A DNA stretch of 64,000 nucleotides from positions 37,746 to 101,745 of the forward strand of contig JANXCH010000007.1 of the NCBI GenBank assembly GCA_025060295.1. The letters run 5' to 3'. The first letter of the stretch is position 1. Every line of letters begins with the position of its first letter. The DNA is from Dehalococcoidia bacterium (lineage in GTDB: Bacteria; Chloroflexota; Dehalococcoidia; Lucifugimonadales; HRBIN23). The translations under genes and the position numbers were made by a program. The notes below the pieces were generated by a model. The model did no database searches, was not told where the DNA came from, and saw nothing but the letters and a program-made list of their open reading frames with translations. Shown piece by piece: positions 24,543 to 33,277 of the stretch.

Positions 24543-25079
24543 TTAGGGTTTGTCTGCCGCATCGGGTGGCAGGAGACGCCGAAGGGCCTCCCACCGGGGG
24601 TCAGAGACGGGGGCTGGGCAGGTGCAGGGGCCACTGTTCAAATCCGCCCCACAGGTGGGGCACAGGCCTCGGCAGTCGGCGCGGCAGAGGGGCTTCATCG
24701 GGATGCTCACCAAAGCATATTGGCGCATCACCTCGGTCAGGTCCAGGAGGTGATGGGCATCGATAGTGAAGGACTCCTGTTCCGGAGGAGGGAGGGGCAA
24801 ACGGGCGCCCGTATGCACATCCACCGTTGGGAAAAACTCTTCGTCAAAAGTGAACTGCAAACGCTGGGAAAACTCGGCCAAGCATCGGCTGCAGGTGGAT
24901 GCCACCGCCGTATCCACACGGGCCTGCACCCAGATGCCCTTCTCCGTGCGGGTGAAGCGCACCCAACTGTGGAAAGGGGCCACCAAAAGGTCATCCAGGC
25001 GCACCTGCTCTTCGTCCAGGGTATAAACCCGCGCCGACCCCACCGGCTCCTTCAACAGGGTTGCCACATTGAACTGCAT
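24543..25079 (-). CDS. yceD: YceD/DUF177 family protein (23S rRNA accumulation)
   Basis: 178 residues with the DUF177 layout: N-terminal beta-rich domain (MQFNVATLLKEPVGSAR...VYTLDEEQVRLDD), a pair of Cys in STCSRCLAEF, then the terminal motif CRADCRGLCPTCGADLN with further Cys and DPRWEALRRLL at the end. YceD is needed for normal 23S rRNA accumulation in E. coli and is co-transcribed with rpmF almost everywhere, as here. ATG 25079 is taken as start; ATG 25088, three codons earlier, is possible. Confidence 0.85.
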   Translation of the reverse strand: MQFNVATLLKEPVGSARVYTLDEEQVRLDDLLVAPFHSWVRFTRTEKGIWVQARVDTAVASTCSRCLAEFSQRLQFTFDEEFFPTVDVHTGARLPLPPPEQESFTIDAHHLLDLTEVMRQYALVSIPMKPLCRADCRGLCPTCGADLNSGPCTCPAPVSDPRWEALRRLLPPDAADKP

Positions 25080-25188
25080 GCCCACCATCCCCCGGGGGGC
25101 CGCTCCCGCCCCCCGCCCACAGGCACCTATGGTAACCCACCTCGGGGAATTGTGTCAAGGGGCACAAATCCCCCCTCCCACGCCCCTG

Positions 25189-25217
25189 TGCACACCCTCC
25201 CCCCCATTGGCTATAAT
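25189..25217 (+). promoter_or_regulatory. promoter for the metallo-beta-lactamase-fold gene
   Basis: TATAAT at 25212-25217 with TGCACA (4 of 6 matches to the -35 consensus) 17 bases upstream. Followed by AGG, as in several other promoters of this window. Confidence 0.55.
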
Positions 25218-25254
25218 AGGAACGCCACAAGCCTCTACCCTGAGGAGGTGCTCT

Positions 25255-25935
25255 GTGCCCAGCACCGTCTCCATTGACGGCGTAGAGTTCACCCGCTATG
25301 TGCAAGCCACCTTCAAAATCAAGAGCAACCGCCTGACCATCTGGGTGGACCCCCACCGCGTCGGCGAGAAGGAGGTGGGGGCCGATAAGGCTGACCTGAT
25401 CCTCATCACCCACCCCCATTTTGACCACCTGGATCCCGCCTCCATCAAGGCATGCGCCAAGAAGGAGACGGTCATCGTTACCAACCCCGTGGTGGCCGGC
25501 CACCTCCCCGAGGATGTCAAGAACACCTGGAAGGTGGTGGCCATCAAGGCTGGCCAGTCCACCGACCAGAAGGGGAGCCACATCAAGGCCTTCCCTGGCT
25601 ATAACCAGTACCACCCCAAGGAGCAAGGCTTCAACACCATGTTCCTGTTCACCATTGGAGGGAAGATCGTCCTCCACTGCGGGGATACCAATAAGGTGGA
25701 CGAGATGGGGCAGTTGGGCCCGGTGGATATCGCCCTGGTGCCCATCGGGGGCACCTATACCTGTGATGAAACGGAAGCGGCCGCCGCCGTCAACGACCTC
25801 ATCAAGCCCAAGGTGGCCATCCCCATGCACTATGGGTATGCCACAGGGGGCGACCCGCACAAGTTCAAGAGCCTGGTGAAAGGGGCACGAGTGGAAATCC
25901 TGGACCCCGTGCTCCCTGTGCGCTTCCAGGGGTAG
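25255..25935 (+). CDS. UlaG-like metallo-beta-lactamase-fold hydrolase
   Basis: 226 residues of the MBL fold, UPF0173/UlaG-like branch. Metal ligands seen: LITHPHFDHLDP (HxHxDH), HCGDTNKV with the bridging Asp, and IPMHYGYATGGD with the last His. The branch includes L-ascorbate-6-phosphate lactonase-like and other uncharacterised hydrolases. Start is GTG 25255 after GAGGAGGT; the frame runs upstream but no conserved sequence is there. The next gene starts three bases after the stop and is also MBL-fold. Confidence 0.8.
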   Translation: MPSTVSIDGVEFTRYVQATFKIKSNRLTIWVDPHRVGEKEVGADKADLILITHPHFDHLDPASIKACAKKETVIVTNPVVAGHLPEDVKNTWKVVAIKAGQSTDQKGSHIKAFPGYNQYHPKEQGFNTMFLFTIGGKIVLHCGDTNKVDEMGQLGPVDIALVPIGGTYTCDETEAAAAVNDLIKPKVAIPMHYGYATGGDPHKFKSLVKGARVEILDPVLPVRFQG

Positions 25936-25937
25936 GT

Positions 25938-26576
25938 GTGGAGACGATACACCAGGACGATACAGCGCTCCTCCTGCGGGTAGTGTGCGGGCGCTACAGC
26001 AACAACGCCTACATCCTGGCCTGTCGTGCCACGGGGGAGGGTCTGCTTATTGACGCCCCAGAGGAACCTCACAAGGTGCTGGACGCCCTCGGGGGCATCC
26101 CAGTGCGCACCATCCTGCTTACCCACCGCCATCCCGACCACTGGGCAGGCCTGGCTACCCTCAAGAGCGCCCTTGGGGTGCCTGTAGCCATCGGCTCCGC
26201 CGATGCGGAGGGCCTCCCCTTCCCTCCTGACATCCTCATCGCCGATGGACAGGTTTTTCCCTTTGGCAGGCATGTCCTACAGGCCATCGCCACCCCGGGC
26301 CACACGCCGGGGTCCACCTGCTTCCTGTGGGGGAGGTTCCTGTTCAGTGGGGACACCCTGTTCCCGGGCGGGCCGGGGCGCACCCGCACCCCCCAGGATT
26401 TCCGCCAGATTGTGGAGAGCATCCGTCAGCGCCTGCTGACCCTGCCCGAAGACACCCGCGTCCTGCCCGGCCACGGGGCGGCCACCACCATCGGCCGGGC
26501 GCGGGCAGAGTATGCCGTCTTTGCCAGCCGTCCCCACCCGCCCGACCTGTGTGGGGATGTGGTGTGGGCTGGGTAG
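25938..26576 (+). CDS. glyoxalase-II-like metallo-beta-lactamase-fold hydrolase
   Basis: 212 residues of the MBL fold. GRYSNNAYILAC and LLIDAPEEP open the fold; the zinc motif is LLTHRHPDHWAG; further ligands are in TPGHTPGST, LFSGDTLFPGGPGRT and VLPGHGAATTIG. This pattern is of hydroxyacylglutathione-hydrolase-like enzymes, though the real substrate is unknown. GTG 25938 is two bases after the previous stop, so the two hydrolases are co-translated. Confidence 0.85.
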   Translation: METIHQDDTALLLRVVCGRYSNNAYILACRATGEGLLIDAPEEPHKVLDALGGIPVRTILLTHRHPDHWAGLATLKSALGVPVAIGSADAEGLPFPPDILIADGQVFPFGRHVLQAIATPGHTPGSTCFLWGRFLFSGDTLFPGGPGRTRTPQDFRQIVESIRQRLLTLPEDTRVLPGHGAATTIGRARAEYAVFASRPHPPDLCGDVVWAG

Positions 26577-26687
26577 AACGGGGTGGAGGTGCACCCCGCC
26601 CCACCCTCCCAGGCTTGGGATGGCATCGCGCCGAGCGCTGGTGAGCCGTCCGCGGCGCGGCCCTGGGCCTCCCAGGGTCTCGGAAGC

Positions 26688-27713
26688 CTATCCCCCCACC
26701 AGCAGGAGGCGACGCGCCCGTCCCAGGGGACGCCACCGCCGGTCCAGACGCCACAGGCCCGCCTCCCGCGCCAGACGGTAAGCCTCCTGCATCTCCTCAT
26801 CGGTAACGGGGCGGTTGATGGCCGCAAAGCGGGGATCTTCGGCGGCCTTCCAGGCGGGGTGATACTGCTCCATCACATTGACATAGGTATCGGGGGAGAG
26901 GGACGCCAGCCAACGGAGGATGTAAGCGGTGTCCTCCAACATCCCTGGCATCACCAGGTGGCGTACCAGCACCCCCCGCAGGGCCAGGCCGTCCTCGTCC
27001 ACCCTGAGCACCCCCACTTGCCGGTGCATCTCGGCGATGCTGTGGCGGGCCACTTCGGGGTAATCGGGGGCGATTAGGTAGGTGCGGGCGTGCTCCCGCT
27101 CCCAAAACTTGAAGTCGGGCATGTACACGTCTATGAGGCCGTCCAACACCCGTAGGCTCTCGGGGCTATCGTAGGAACTGGTGTTGTAGACCAGGGGAAG
27201 GCGCACCCCCATCTCCACCGCATAGGGGAGGGCCTCCACCACCTGGGGCACCACATGCTCGGGCGTGACGAAGTTGATGTTGTGGCACCCCCTCTCCTGC
27301 AGGGAGAGCATCAGGCGGGCCAGGTCGCGGGGGGTGCACTCCTGCCCCACACGGAACTGGCTGATATCCCAGTTCTGGCAGAACACACAGCGCAGGTTAC
27401 AGCCCGAGAAGAAGATGGTGCCCGAGCCGTTCCATCCCCGCAGCACATCCTCCTCGCCAAAGTGGGGAAAGGCGCTGGCCACCCAGGCATAGCGCCCGAT
27501 GCGGCAGACGCCGGCCTTGTCGGCGAGACGGTCTACACCTTTGCAGTAGCGGGGGCAGACACGGCACGAGGGGCCGAGTAACGCCAGGGCCTCCTCTACC
27601 TTGCGCTTCAGGGAGCCGTCCTCGTAGGCGCGCACATAGGCAGGGACGAACTCCTTGCGGGGGATAAGGAATCGCCCCTCCCCATCCACCTCTGGGGGAA
27701 CCGGCCAACGCAC
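26688..27713 (-). CDS. radical SAM protein (PflA/AmmeMemoRadiSam-like)
   Basis: 341 residues. The [4Fe-4S]/SAM motif C-x3-C-x2-C is GCNLRCVFCQNWDIS, preceded by two Cys motifs (CRVCPRYC and GVCRIG) that may bind a further cluster. INFVTPEHVVPQ, LPLVYNTSSYDS and DVYMPDFKFW are typical of the putative pyruvate-formate-lyase-activating-like family often called PflX/YgiQ-adjacent radical SAM. Its substrate is unknown. Start GTG 27713 has GGAGG seven bases upstream; an ATG at 27731 is the alternative. No glycyl radical enzyme is in the window. Confidence 0.82.
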   Translation of the reverse strand: MRWPVPPEVDGEGRFLIPRKEFVPAYVRAYEDGSLKRKVEEALALLGPSCRVCPRYCKGVDRLADKAGVCRIGRYAWVASAFPHFGEEDVLRGWNGSGTIFFSGCNLRCVFCQNWDISQFRVGQECTPRDLARLMLSLQERGCHNINFVTPEHVVPQVVEALPYAVEMGVRLPLVYNTSSYDSPESLRVLDGLIDVYMPDFKFWEREHARTYLIAPDYPEVARHSIAEMHRQVGVLRVDEDGLALRGVLVRHLVMPGMLEDTAYILRWLASLSPDTYVNVMEQYHPAWKAAEDPRFAAINRPVTDEEMQEAYRLAREAGLWRLDRRWRPLGRARRLLLVGG

Positions 27714-27846
27714 CACACCACCTCCTGCCATGACCCTAGAGGGGGTGAGAGGGTCTGTCAAGGGGGCTAGGCCCCCCAGCACACAGCCCCTTTCCCTCCC
27801 AGGGCGCGGGCCTTACAATGGAAGGCGACACGGGGAAAGCAGGCAG

Positions 27847-28398
27847 ATGACCAGCCACACCCGCCTCACTGCCCAAGACCTCTGGCGTATGGGCGCAGGG
27901 GATGCGCGCCGCGAACTGGTCAACGGGGAGGTCGTGGAGATGCCCCCAGCAGGTGGCGTGCACGGGAGTATTGTGACCCGTCTAGCCAGTGCCATGGCAC
28001 AAGTTGCTCGCGCCAACAAAAGCGGGGAGGTGCTCTCCGGGGATGTGGGGTTCATCCTGCGCCTGCCCTATGACCCCGAACGGGTGCGCGCCCCCGACAT
28101 CGCCTTCCTCGCCGCCCACCGCCTCCCCCAGGGACGCCTCCCCGAAGGCTTCCTGGACGGCCCCCCCGACCTGGCTGTGGAGATCCTCTCCCCCTCCGAC
28201 AACCCCATTGAGATCCAGCAGAAGGTGCGCGACTACCTGGAGGCCGGCACCCGCCTGGTATGGGTGGTCGCCCCCAGGGCCAAGACCATCACCGTCTACC
28301 GCCCCGATGGCTCCGCACGCCTGCTCCGCGAACACGACACCCTGGACGGGGAGGATGTGCTCCCCGGCCTGCGGGTGCCCCTGTCAGAGGTGTTCTAA
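27847..28398 (+). CDS. Uma2-family putative endonuclease (DUF820)
   Basis: 183 residues of the Uma2/DUF820 group of the PD-(D/E)XK nuclease fold, very common in Chloroflexota and Cyanobacteria. Seen: LTAQDLWRMG...RRELVNGEVVEMPPAG at the N-terminus, APDIAFLAAHRL, PPDLAVEILSPSDNP with the acidic metal residues, KVRDYLEAGTRLVWVVAP (Lys after the Asp/Glu) and YRPDGSARLL. Biological role unknown; no toxin, antitoxin or transposon context here. ATG 27847 precedes a standard start of the domain. Confidence 0.8.
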   Translation: MTSHTRLTAQDLWRMGAGDARRELVNGEVVEMPPAGGVHGSIVTRLASAMAQVARANKSGEVLSGDVGFILRLPYDPERVRAPDIAFLAAHRLPQGRLPEGFLDGPPDLAVEILSPSDNPIEIQQKVRDYLEAGTRLVWVVAPRAKTITVYRPDGSARLLREHDTLDGEDVLPGLRVPLSEVF

Positions 28399-28418
28399 CA
28401 GAGACGGGAGGAGCACCC

Positions 28419-29627
28419 ATGGCAGTTACGGTAGTGATGCCCCAAATGGGCTACGACATGCGCGAGGGCAAGGTGGTGAAATGGCTGAAGCGGGAAGGGG
28501 AGACGGTGCGCCGAGGAGAGCCCCTTGCCGAGATTGAGACGGACAAGGCGGTGGTGGAGATGCCCGCTAGCGGAGAGGGGGTGGTGCGCAAAATCCTGGT
28601 GGCCGAGGGGACGACGGTGCCCGTAGGGAAGGCCATCGCCATCATCGGCACCGCCGACGAACCCCTGCCCGAGATGGCGGAGGTCGTCGCCCCTACACCC
28701 ACGCCTGCCCCCACTCCACCGACGCCTACCCCTCCCCCTACGCCTGCTCCTGCCGGGGAGGTGCGTGCTTCACCTTTGGCGCGCCGTCTGGCCGAGGAAC
28801 TGGGGGTGGACCTGCGCACAGTAACGGGCACCGGCCCCGGGGGACGCATCACTGAGGCGGATGTGCGCCGCGCCGCCGAACGGGCAAAGGCCCCGCCACC
28901 CGCACCTCCTCCCCCTGCACCGCCCGCACCTCCCGCCGAGGAGGAGGTGCCCCTTACCAAGATGCGCCAGGCCATCGCCCGCCTCACCACCCGCGCCAAG
29001 CAGGAGACCCCCCACTTCTATGTCTCGGTGGAGATAGATATGACCGAGGCAGTGGCCCTCCGCCAGCAGATCAACAAGGCCCTGGAAGCCCAGGGCACCC
29101 GGGTGAGCATCAACGACATGCTGGTGCGGGCGTGTGCTTTGGCGCTGAAGGAGTTCCCCACCTTCAATGCCTCCTTCCAGGACGGGAAGTTGCGGATGCA
29201 CAAAGACATCCACATCGGCATCGCCATCAGCCTGGAGGGCGACCAGGGGCTGATTGTCCCCGCTTTGCTGGACTGCGCCCGCAAATCCCTGGCCGATATT
29301 GCCCGTGCATCCAAAGACCTGGTGGAGCGCGCCAACCGAGGCCACCTGACCCCCGAGGAGTATGGGGGAGCCACCTTCAGTATCAGCAACCTGGGCATGT
29401 ATGATGTGGACAGTTTCATCGCTATCATCCACCCGCCCCAGGCGGCGGTGCTGGCGGTGGGGTCGGTGCGCCCCCGCCCTGTGGTACGCGACGGGCAGGT
29501 GGTGGTGCGCCAAATGTTGACCGCCACCCTCTCGGTGGACCATCGGGTAGCCGACGGTGCCCAGGCAGCCAGGTTCTTAGGGCGCATCAAGGCCCTTCTG
29601 GAGAACCCCCTCTCCCTTGTGGTGTAA
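28419..29627 (+). CDS. pdhC: 2-oxo acid dehydrogenase complex E2 (dihydrolipoyl acyltransferase)
   Basis: 402 residues. Residues 1-77 are a lipoyl domain with Lys43 in ETDKAVVEM. A Pro/Thr-rich linker follows, then a peripheral-subunit-binding domain (ASPLARRLAEELGVDL...GRITEADVRRA, ~115-155). The acyltransferase domain follows another Ala/Pro linker and ends with the catalytic VDHRVADG. It transfers an acyl group from lipoate to CoA in a pyruvate or branched-chain dehydrogenase complex. GGGAGGAG precedes ATG 28419 closely. E1 and E3 genes are not present nearby, so the complex partners lie elsewhere and the acyl specificity is open. Confidence 0.93.
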   Translation: MAVTVVMPQMGYDMREGKVVKWLKREGETVRRGEPLAEIETDKAVVEMPASGEGVVRKILVAEGTTVPVGKAIAIIGTADEPLPEMAEVVAPTPTPAPTPPTPTPPPTPAPAGEVRASPLARRLAEELGVDLRTVTGTGPGGRITEADVRRAAERAKAPPPAPPPPAPPAPPAEEEVPLTKMRQAIARLTTRAKQETPHFYVSVEIDMTEAVALRQQINKALEAQGTRVSINDMLVRACALALKEFPTFNASFQDGKLRMHKDIHIGIAISLEGDQGLIVPALLDCARKSLADIARASKDLVERANRGHLTPEEYGGATFSISNLGMYDVDSFIAIIHPPQAAVLAVGSVRPRPVVRDGQVVVRQMLTATLSVDHRVADGAQAARFLGRIKALLENPLSLVV

Positions 29628-29630
29628 GCC

Positions 29631-30155
29631 GTGAAGCCTCACCAGCACCTGGCCATCTCGGCCGTTCTGGGCGGGGGCGTGTGGGCCGTAACGGGGGAGC
29701 CTATGGCCCTCCCCGCCACCATTGGGGTAGGCGTCCTCATAGACATAGACCACACCCCCGACTTCTACCGGCGTTGGGTGCTGGACAAGCCCCTGCGCCT
29801 GTGGCTGGCCTTCCACGCCTACGAGTGGCTCCCCCTGGCGGCGGCGGCCTGCTGGCTGTCGGGCTGGAACCCCCTGGCGATAGGCGCAAGCGTCGGCTTT
29901 TTGGGGCACCTGCTCTGTGACCAGGTGGCCAACCCCGTGCACCCCCTCACCTACTTCATCTCCTACCGGGCCAAGGTGGGCTTTCGCGGGGACCGCCTGG
30001 TGCGGGGCGATGAAAACGCCACCCTCCGCTGGTTCCTTGCTTTGCCTGTGGTAGGGAAGCACCTCTTGTCCCTGCTGCTGTGGATGCGGCGGGTGCACGG
30101 CATCACCCGCCATCCCCTGGCCGAACCCCTCCAGGCCCCGCCAGGACGGGCGTGA
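29631..30155 (+). CDS. DUF457/YdjM-like membrane-bound hydrolase
   Basis: 174 residues starting at GTG 29631, three bases after the E2 stop. The sequence has HQHLAISAVLGGGV, LIDIDHTPDFY, an Asp/His pattern typical of YdjM-like inner-membrane metal-dependent hydrolases, several hydrophobic helices and GHLLCDQVANPVHP with further His and Asp. Such proteins are weakly characterised. The tail is basic and short. The function is not deducible; I place it in the family on the metal motifs and membrane topology. Confidence 0.55.
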   Translation: MKPHQHLAISAVLGGGVWAVTGEPMALPATIGVGVLIDIDHTPDFYRRWVLDKPLRLWLAFHAYEWLPLAAAACWLSGWNPLAIGASVGFLGHLLCDQVANPVHPLTYFISYRAKVGFRGDRLVRGDENATLRWFLALPVVGKHLLSLLLWMRRVHGITRHPLAEPLQAPPGRA

Positions 30156-30240
30156 GCCCCCCGTGGAGTCCGGGGGAGCAGTGCTATACTCTTGCCAGGC
30201 GCAGGCCAGGCGCCTGTGGGTGCCCCGCCCAGGGGTACAG

Positions 30241-30269
30241 TTGACAAGGAGGGGTGGGTGTGCTACTAT
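30241..30269 (+). promoter_or_regulatory. promoter of the cox operon
   Basis: TTGACA at 30241-30246 and TACTAT at 30264-30269 with exactly 17 bases between, about 60 bases before the coxB ATG. A second -10-like TATACT lies at 30185-30190. Confidence 0.75.
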
Positions 30270-30331
30270 GTGAAAATGGGAGCAAATCCCTCTACCTTGG
30301 GGCGGGCCGTCGCCCCTGGAGGCGTGAAAAG

Positions 30332-31366
30332 ATGTTTTCTCGCCTACCTCTGCGTTGCCCCCGCCTGGTGGGTGTGGGACTATTCCTGGTGATTCCCCTG
30401 CTGCTCACGGCATGCACTGCCCCCCAGAACACCTTCGCTGGGCAAGGCGACCAGGCCCGCACCATCCTGGGCCTGTACTGGCTTCTCATTGGGGCGGCGG
30501 CGTTCGTGGGGGTGGTGGTCATCGCCATGCTCCTGTACGCCTTCTTCCGCTTCCGCCACCGCCCTGGTGCCGGCGAACCCCAAGAGGTACACGGCAACAC
30601 CCGCCTGGAGATTGCCTGGTTCCTTATCCCCACCATCATCGTGCTCATTGTGGCTATCCCCTCGTGGCGCACCATCTTCCGCTTCGGACAAGCCCCGCCC
30701 CCTAACGCCTTGCAGGTGCAGGTGGTGGCCCACCAATGGTGGTGGGAGTTCCGCTACCTGAATCACCGTGGCCCCGATGGCAACCCCATCGTGAGTGGGA
30801 ATGAACTGTATCTGCCTGTCGGGCAGCCTGTTGCTTTGACCCTGGTCTCCTCCGATGTGATACACAGTTTCTGGGTGCCCCGCCTGGCCGGGAAGATGGA
30901 TGCCAACCCCGGCGTTACCACCCGTCTCACCTTCACACCCCACGAGACGGGCACCTTCTACGGGCAGTGCGCCGAGTTCTGCGGTCTCTCCCACGCCCTC
31001 ATGCGCTTTCGGGTGAAGGTGCTGCCGGCCGAGGAGTTCCAGCAGTGGGTCCAGCGGCGGCAGGCCCATACCCTTCCGCCCCTGGTCGGGGACGTCCAGC
31101 GGGGCTGGGAGGTGTTCCAGGCACGGGGATGCAACGCCTGCCATACCATCGATGGCACTAGCGCCCGCGGCATCATCGGCCCCAACCTGACGGGCATGGC
31201 CAGTCGGGACGGCATTGCCGCCATGGCCCTGCCCAATACCCCAGAGGCTATGGCGCGCTGGCTGCGCAACCCGCCAGCCGTCAAGGCCGGGGCCAAGATG
31301 CCCAACCTGAACCTGACCGATGAGGAAATTTCCGCCCTGGTGGCCTTTATGGCCGCCCTCAAGTAG
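30332..31366 (+). CDS. coxB: cytochrome c oxidase subunit II with fused cytochrome c (caa3 type)
   Basis: 344 residues. The N-terminus is a lipoprotein-like signal ending LLTAC, followed by two membrane helices (GLYWLLIGAAAFVGVVV and LIPTIIVLIVAIPS). The CuA domain has HQWWWEFRY, VIHSFWVPRLAGKMD and the ligand run CAEFCGLSHALM. At the end is a cytochrome c domain with CNACH and a Met ligand candidate in KMPNLNL. So electrons enter from heme c to CuA in one polypeptide, defining a caa3-type oxidase. ATG 30332 has GGAGG nine bases before it. First gene of coxBACD. Confidence 0.95.
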   Translation: MFSRLPLRCPRLVGVGLFLVIPLLLTACTAPQNTFAGQGDQARTILGLYWLLIGAAAFVGVVVIAMLLYAFFRFRHRPGAGEPQEVHGNTRLEIAWFLIPTIIVLIVAIPSWRTIFRFGQAPPPNALQVQVVAHQWWWEFRYLNHRGPDGNPIVSGNELYLPVGQPVALTLVSSDVIHSFWVPRLAGKMDANPGVTTRLTFTPHETGTFYGQCAEFCGLSHALMRFRVKVLPAEEFQQWVQRRQAHTLPPLVGDVQRGWEVFQARGCNACHTIDGTSARGIIGPNLTGMASRDGIAAMALPNTPEAMARWLRNPPAVKAGAKMPNLNLTDEEISALVAFMAALK

Positions 31367-31375
31367 GAGGCGCCT

Positions 31376-33271
31376 ATGGCTGTCAGCACTGGTGCCGTCC
31401 GTCGTCCTGCCGAAGCCACCTTCTGGTCCACCGTGTGGGAGTGGCTCACCACAGTGGACCACAAGCGCATCGGGATACTCTACTTCTGGACAGTGATCGT
31501 CTGGTTCCTGTTGGCGGGGGCACAGGCTCTGCTGATGCGCCTGCAACTGGCCCGCCCCGATGCCCAGGTGCTCACCCCCGCTGTGTATAACCAGTTGTAT
31601 ACCATGCACGGCACAGCGATGGTGTTCCTGGTGGGCACCCCTGTCGCCTCGGTGTTCGCCAATATGGTTTTGCCGATGATGATCGGGGCGCGGGATGTGG
31701 CCTTCCCCCGTCTGAACGCCCTGAGTTACTGGATCTTCCTGTTCGGGGGCCTGCTGTTGAACGCGGGGTGGTTGGCAGGTGGGGCCTTTGATGTGGGGTG
31801 GACGGGCTATGCCAACATGTCCACCCGCCCCTTCACCGAGGGGATCGGGGCCAACTTCTGGGTGATGGGGCTGATTGTGCTGGGCTTCTCCTCCATGGCC
31901 AGCGCCTTGAACTTCCTCGTAACCATTATCAACATGCGCGCCCCGGGGATGACCCTGATGCGTATGCCCCTCTTCGTATGGGCGCTGGCCATTGTGTTCA
32001 TTCTGGTGCTGTTCGCCTTCCCTGTGCTCACGGTGGCGCTGATCTTCCTGTGGTTTGACCGCTTCTATGGCACCCGCTTCTTCGATGTGTCGGCGGGCGG
32101 GAACATCTTCCTCTGGCAGCACCTGTTCTGGATCTTCGGGCACCCGGAGGTTTATATCCTTATTCTGCCCGCCTTCGGCATCCTCTCGGAGGTGATCCCC
32201 ACCTTCTCCCGCAAGCCCATATTTGGCTATACCACGATGGTGCTGGCCATGGTGGCCATCGCCTTCCTGGGGTTCAGCGTGTGGGCGCACCACATGTTCA
32301 CGGTGGGCATGGGGCCGGTGGGCAACTTCGCCTTCTCTTTGTCCACCATGCTCATCGCCATCCCCACAGGGGTGAAAGTGTTCAACTGGCTGGCCACCAT
32401 GTGGGGCGGGCGCATCCGCTGGCAGACGCCCATGCTCTTTGCGGGGAATGCGGTGCTTCTGTTCGTGGTTGGGGGGTTGAGCGGGATGATGCACGCCTCC
32501 CCGCCCATTGACGCCCAACAACACGACTCCTACTTCGTGGTGGCCCACTTCCACTATGTGCTGTTTGGGGGGCTGGTGATGGCTGTGTTCGCGGGGATTT
32601 ACTACTGGCTCCCCAAACTGACAGGGCGCCTCCTGGACGAGGGGCTGGGCAAGGTGCACTTCTGGCTCACCTTCGTCGGCTTCAACCTCACCTTCTTCCC
32701 CATGCACTTCCTGGGGGCCCTGGGGATGCCCCGCCGCATCTACACCTACCCGGCCGAGGCGGGTTGGGGCACCCTCAACCTGCTCATCACCATCGGGGCG
32801 TTCATCACAGCGGTGGGGACTTTGTTCTTCGCCTATAACCTGTTCCGCAGTCTGCAGAAGGGTCAGCCGGCTGGGAACGACCCCTGGGATGGGCGCACTT
32901 TGGAGTGGTCCATCCCCTCACCTCCGCCCGAATACAACTTTGAGAAGATCCCCGTGGTGCACAGCCGCGACGCCTGGTGGGAGGAGAAGCGCCAGCGGCG
33001 CATCGCCCCTGTGGGCGGGGGCTCCAACGGACACGGCCCCACGCCCACCCACGCCCAGGGACACGCCCACGGGACAAGCGGGGGGGAGGAGATTCACCTG
33101 CCTAAGCCATCTATCATTCCCCTCATCCTGGCTTTGGGCCTGGCGGTGGCGGGCCTGGGCACCATCTACTCGCGGGCGCTGATCGCCCTGGGGCTGGCCA
33201 TCACCGTGGGGGCCATTGTGGCCTGGGTTCTGGAGCCTCCCATCCGCGGCGTTATCCGCAGCAAGGAGTAG
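31376..33271 (+). CDS. coxA: cytochrome c oxidase subunit I
   Basis: 631 residues of heme-copper oxidase subunit I, A-type. Low-spin heme His in MHGTAMVFL, CuB ligands in GHPEVYILILP and AHHMF, and the heme a3 and low-spin His pair in HFHYVLFGG. The HPEVY Glu of the D-channel is present. After the usual 12 helices there is a His/Gly-rich linker (PTHAQGHAHGTSGG) and two extra hydrophobic helices (SIIPLILALGLAVAG and ALIALGLAITVGAIVAW). It starts nine bases after coxB. Core catalytic subunit reducing O2 and pumping protons. Confidence 0.96.
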   Translation: MAVSTGAVRRPAEATFWSTVWEWLTTVDHKRIGILYFWTVIVWFLLAGAQALLMRLQLARPDAQVLTPAVYNQLYTMHGTAMVFLVGTPVASVFANMVLPMMIGARDVAFPRLNALSYWIFLFGGLLLNAGWLAGGAFDVGWTGYANMSTRPFTEGIGANFWVMGLIVLGFSSMASALNFLVTIINMRAPGMTLMRMPLFVWALAIVFILVLFAFPVLTVALIFLWFDRFYGTRFFDVSAGGNIFLWQHLFWIFGHPEVYILILPAFGILSEVIPTFSRKPIFGYTTMVLAMVAIAFLGFSVWAHHMFTVGMGPVGNFAFSLSTMLIAIPTGVKVFNWLATMWGGRIRWQTPMLFAGNAVLLFVVGGLSGMMHASPPIDAQQHDSYFVVAHFHYVLFGGLVMAVFAGIYYWLPKLTGRLLDEGLGKVHFWLTFVGFNLTFFPMHFLGALGMPRRIYTYPAEAGWGTLNLLITIGAFITAVGTLFFAYNLFRSLQKGQPAGNDPWDGRTLEWSIPSPPPEYNFEKIPVVHSRDAWWEEKRQRRIAPVGGGSNGHGPTPTHAQGHAHGTSGGEEIHLPKPSIIPLILALGLAVAGLGTIYSRALIALGLAITVGAIVAWVLEPPIRGVIRSKE

Positions 33272-33277
33272 ACGGGT

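Noticed and set aside
24634..24643. GTTCAAATCC, resembling a tRNA T-loop
   Set aside because: It lies in the conserved Cys-rich C-terminal coding region of yceD (antisense read) and no acceptor, D or anticodon arm surrounds it.
26661..26677. CCCTGGG/CCCAGGG inverted repeat between the MBL and radical SAM genes
   Set aside because: Seven-bp stem with a three-base loop and no T-run; could arise by chance in GC-rich DNA.
30380..32707. A very long open frame on the minus strand opposite coxB and coxA
   Set aside because: It is Gly/His-rich low-complexity sequence produced by GC-rich codon use in the cox genes, with no known domain; the plus-strand genes are certain.
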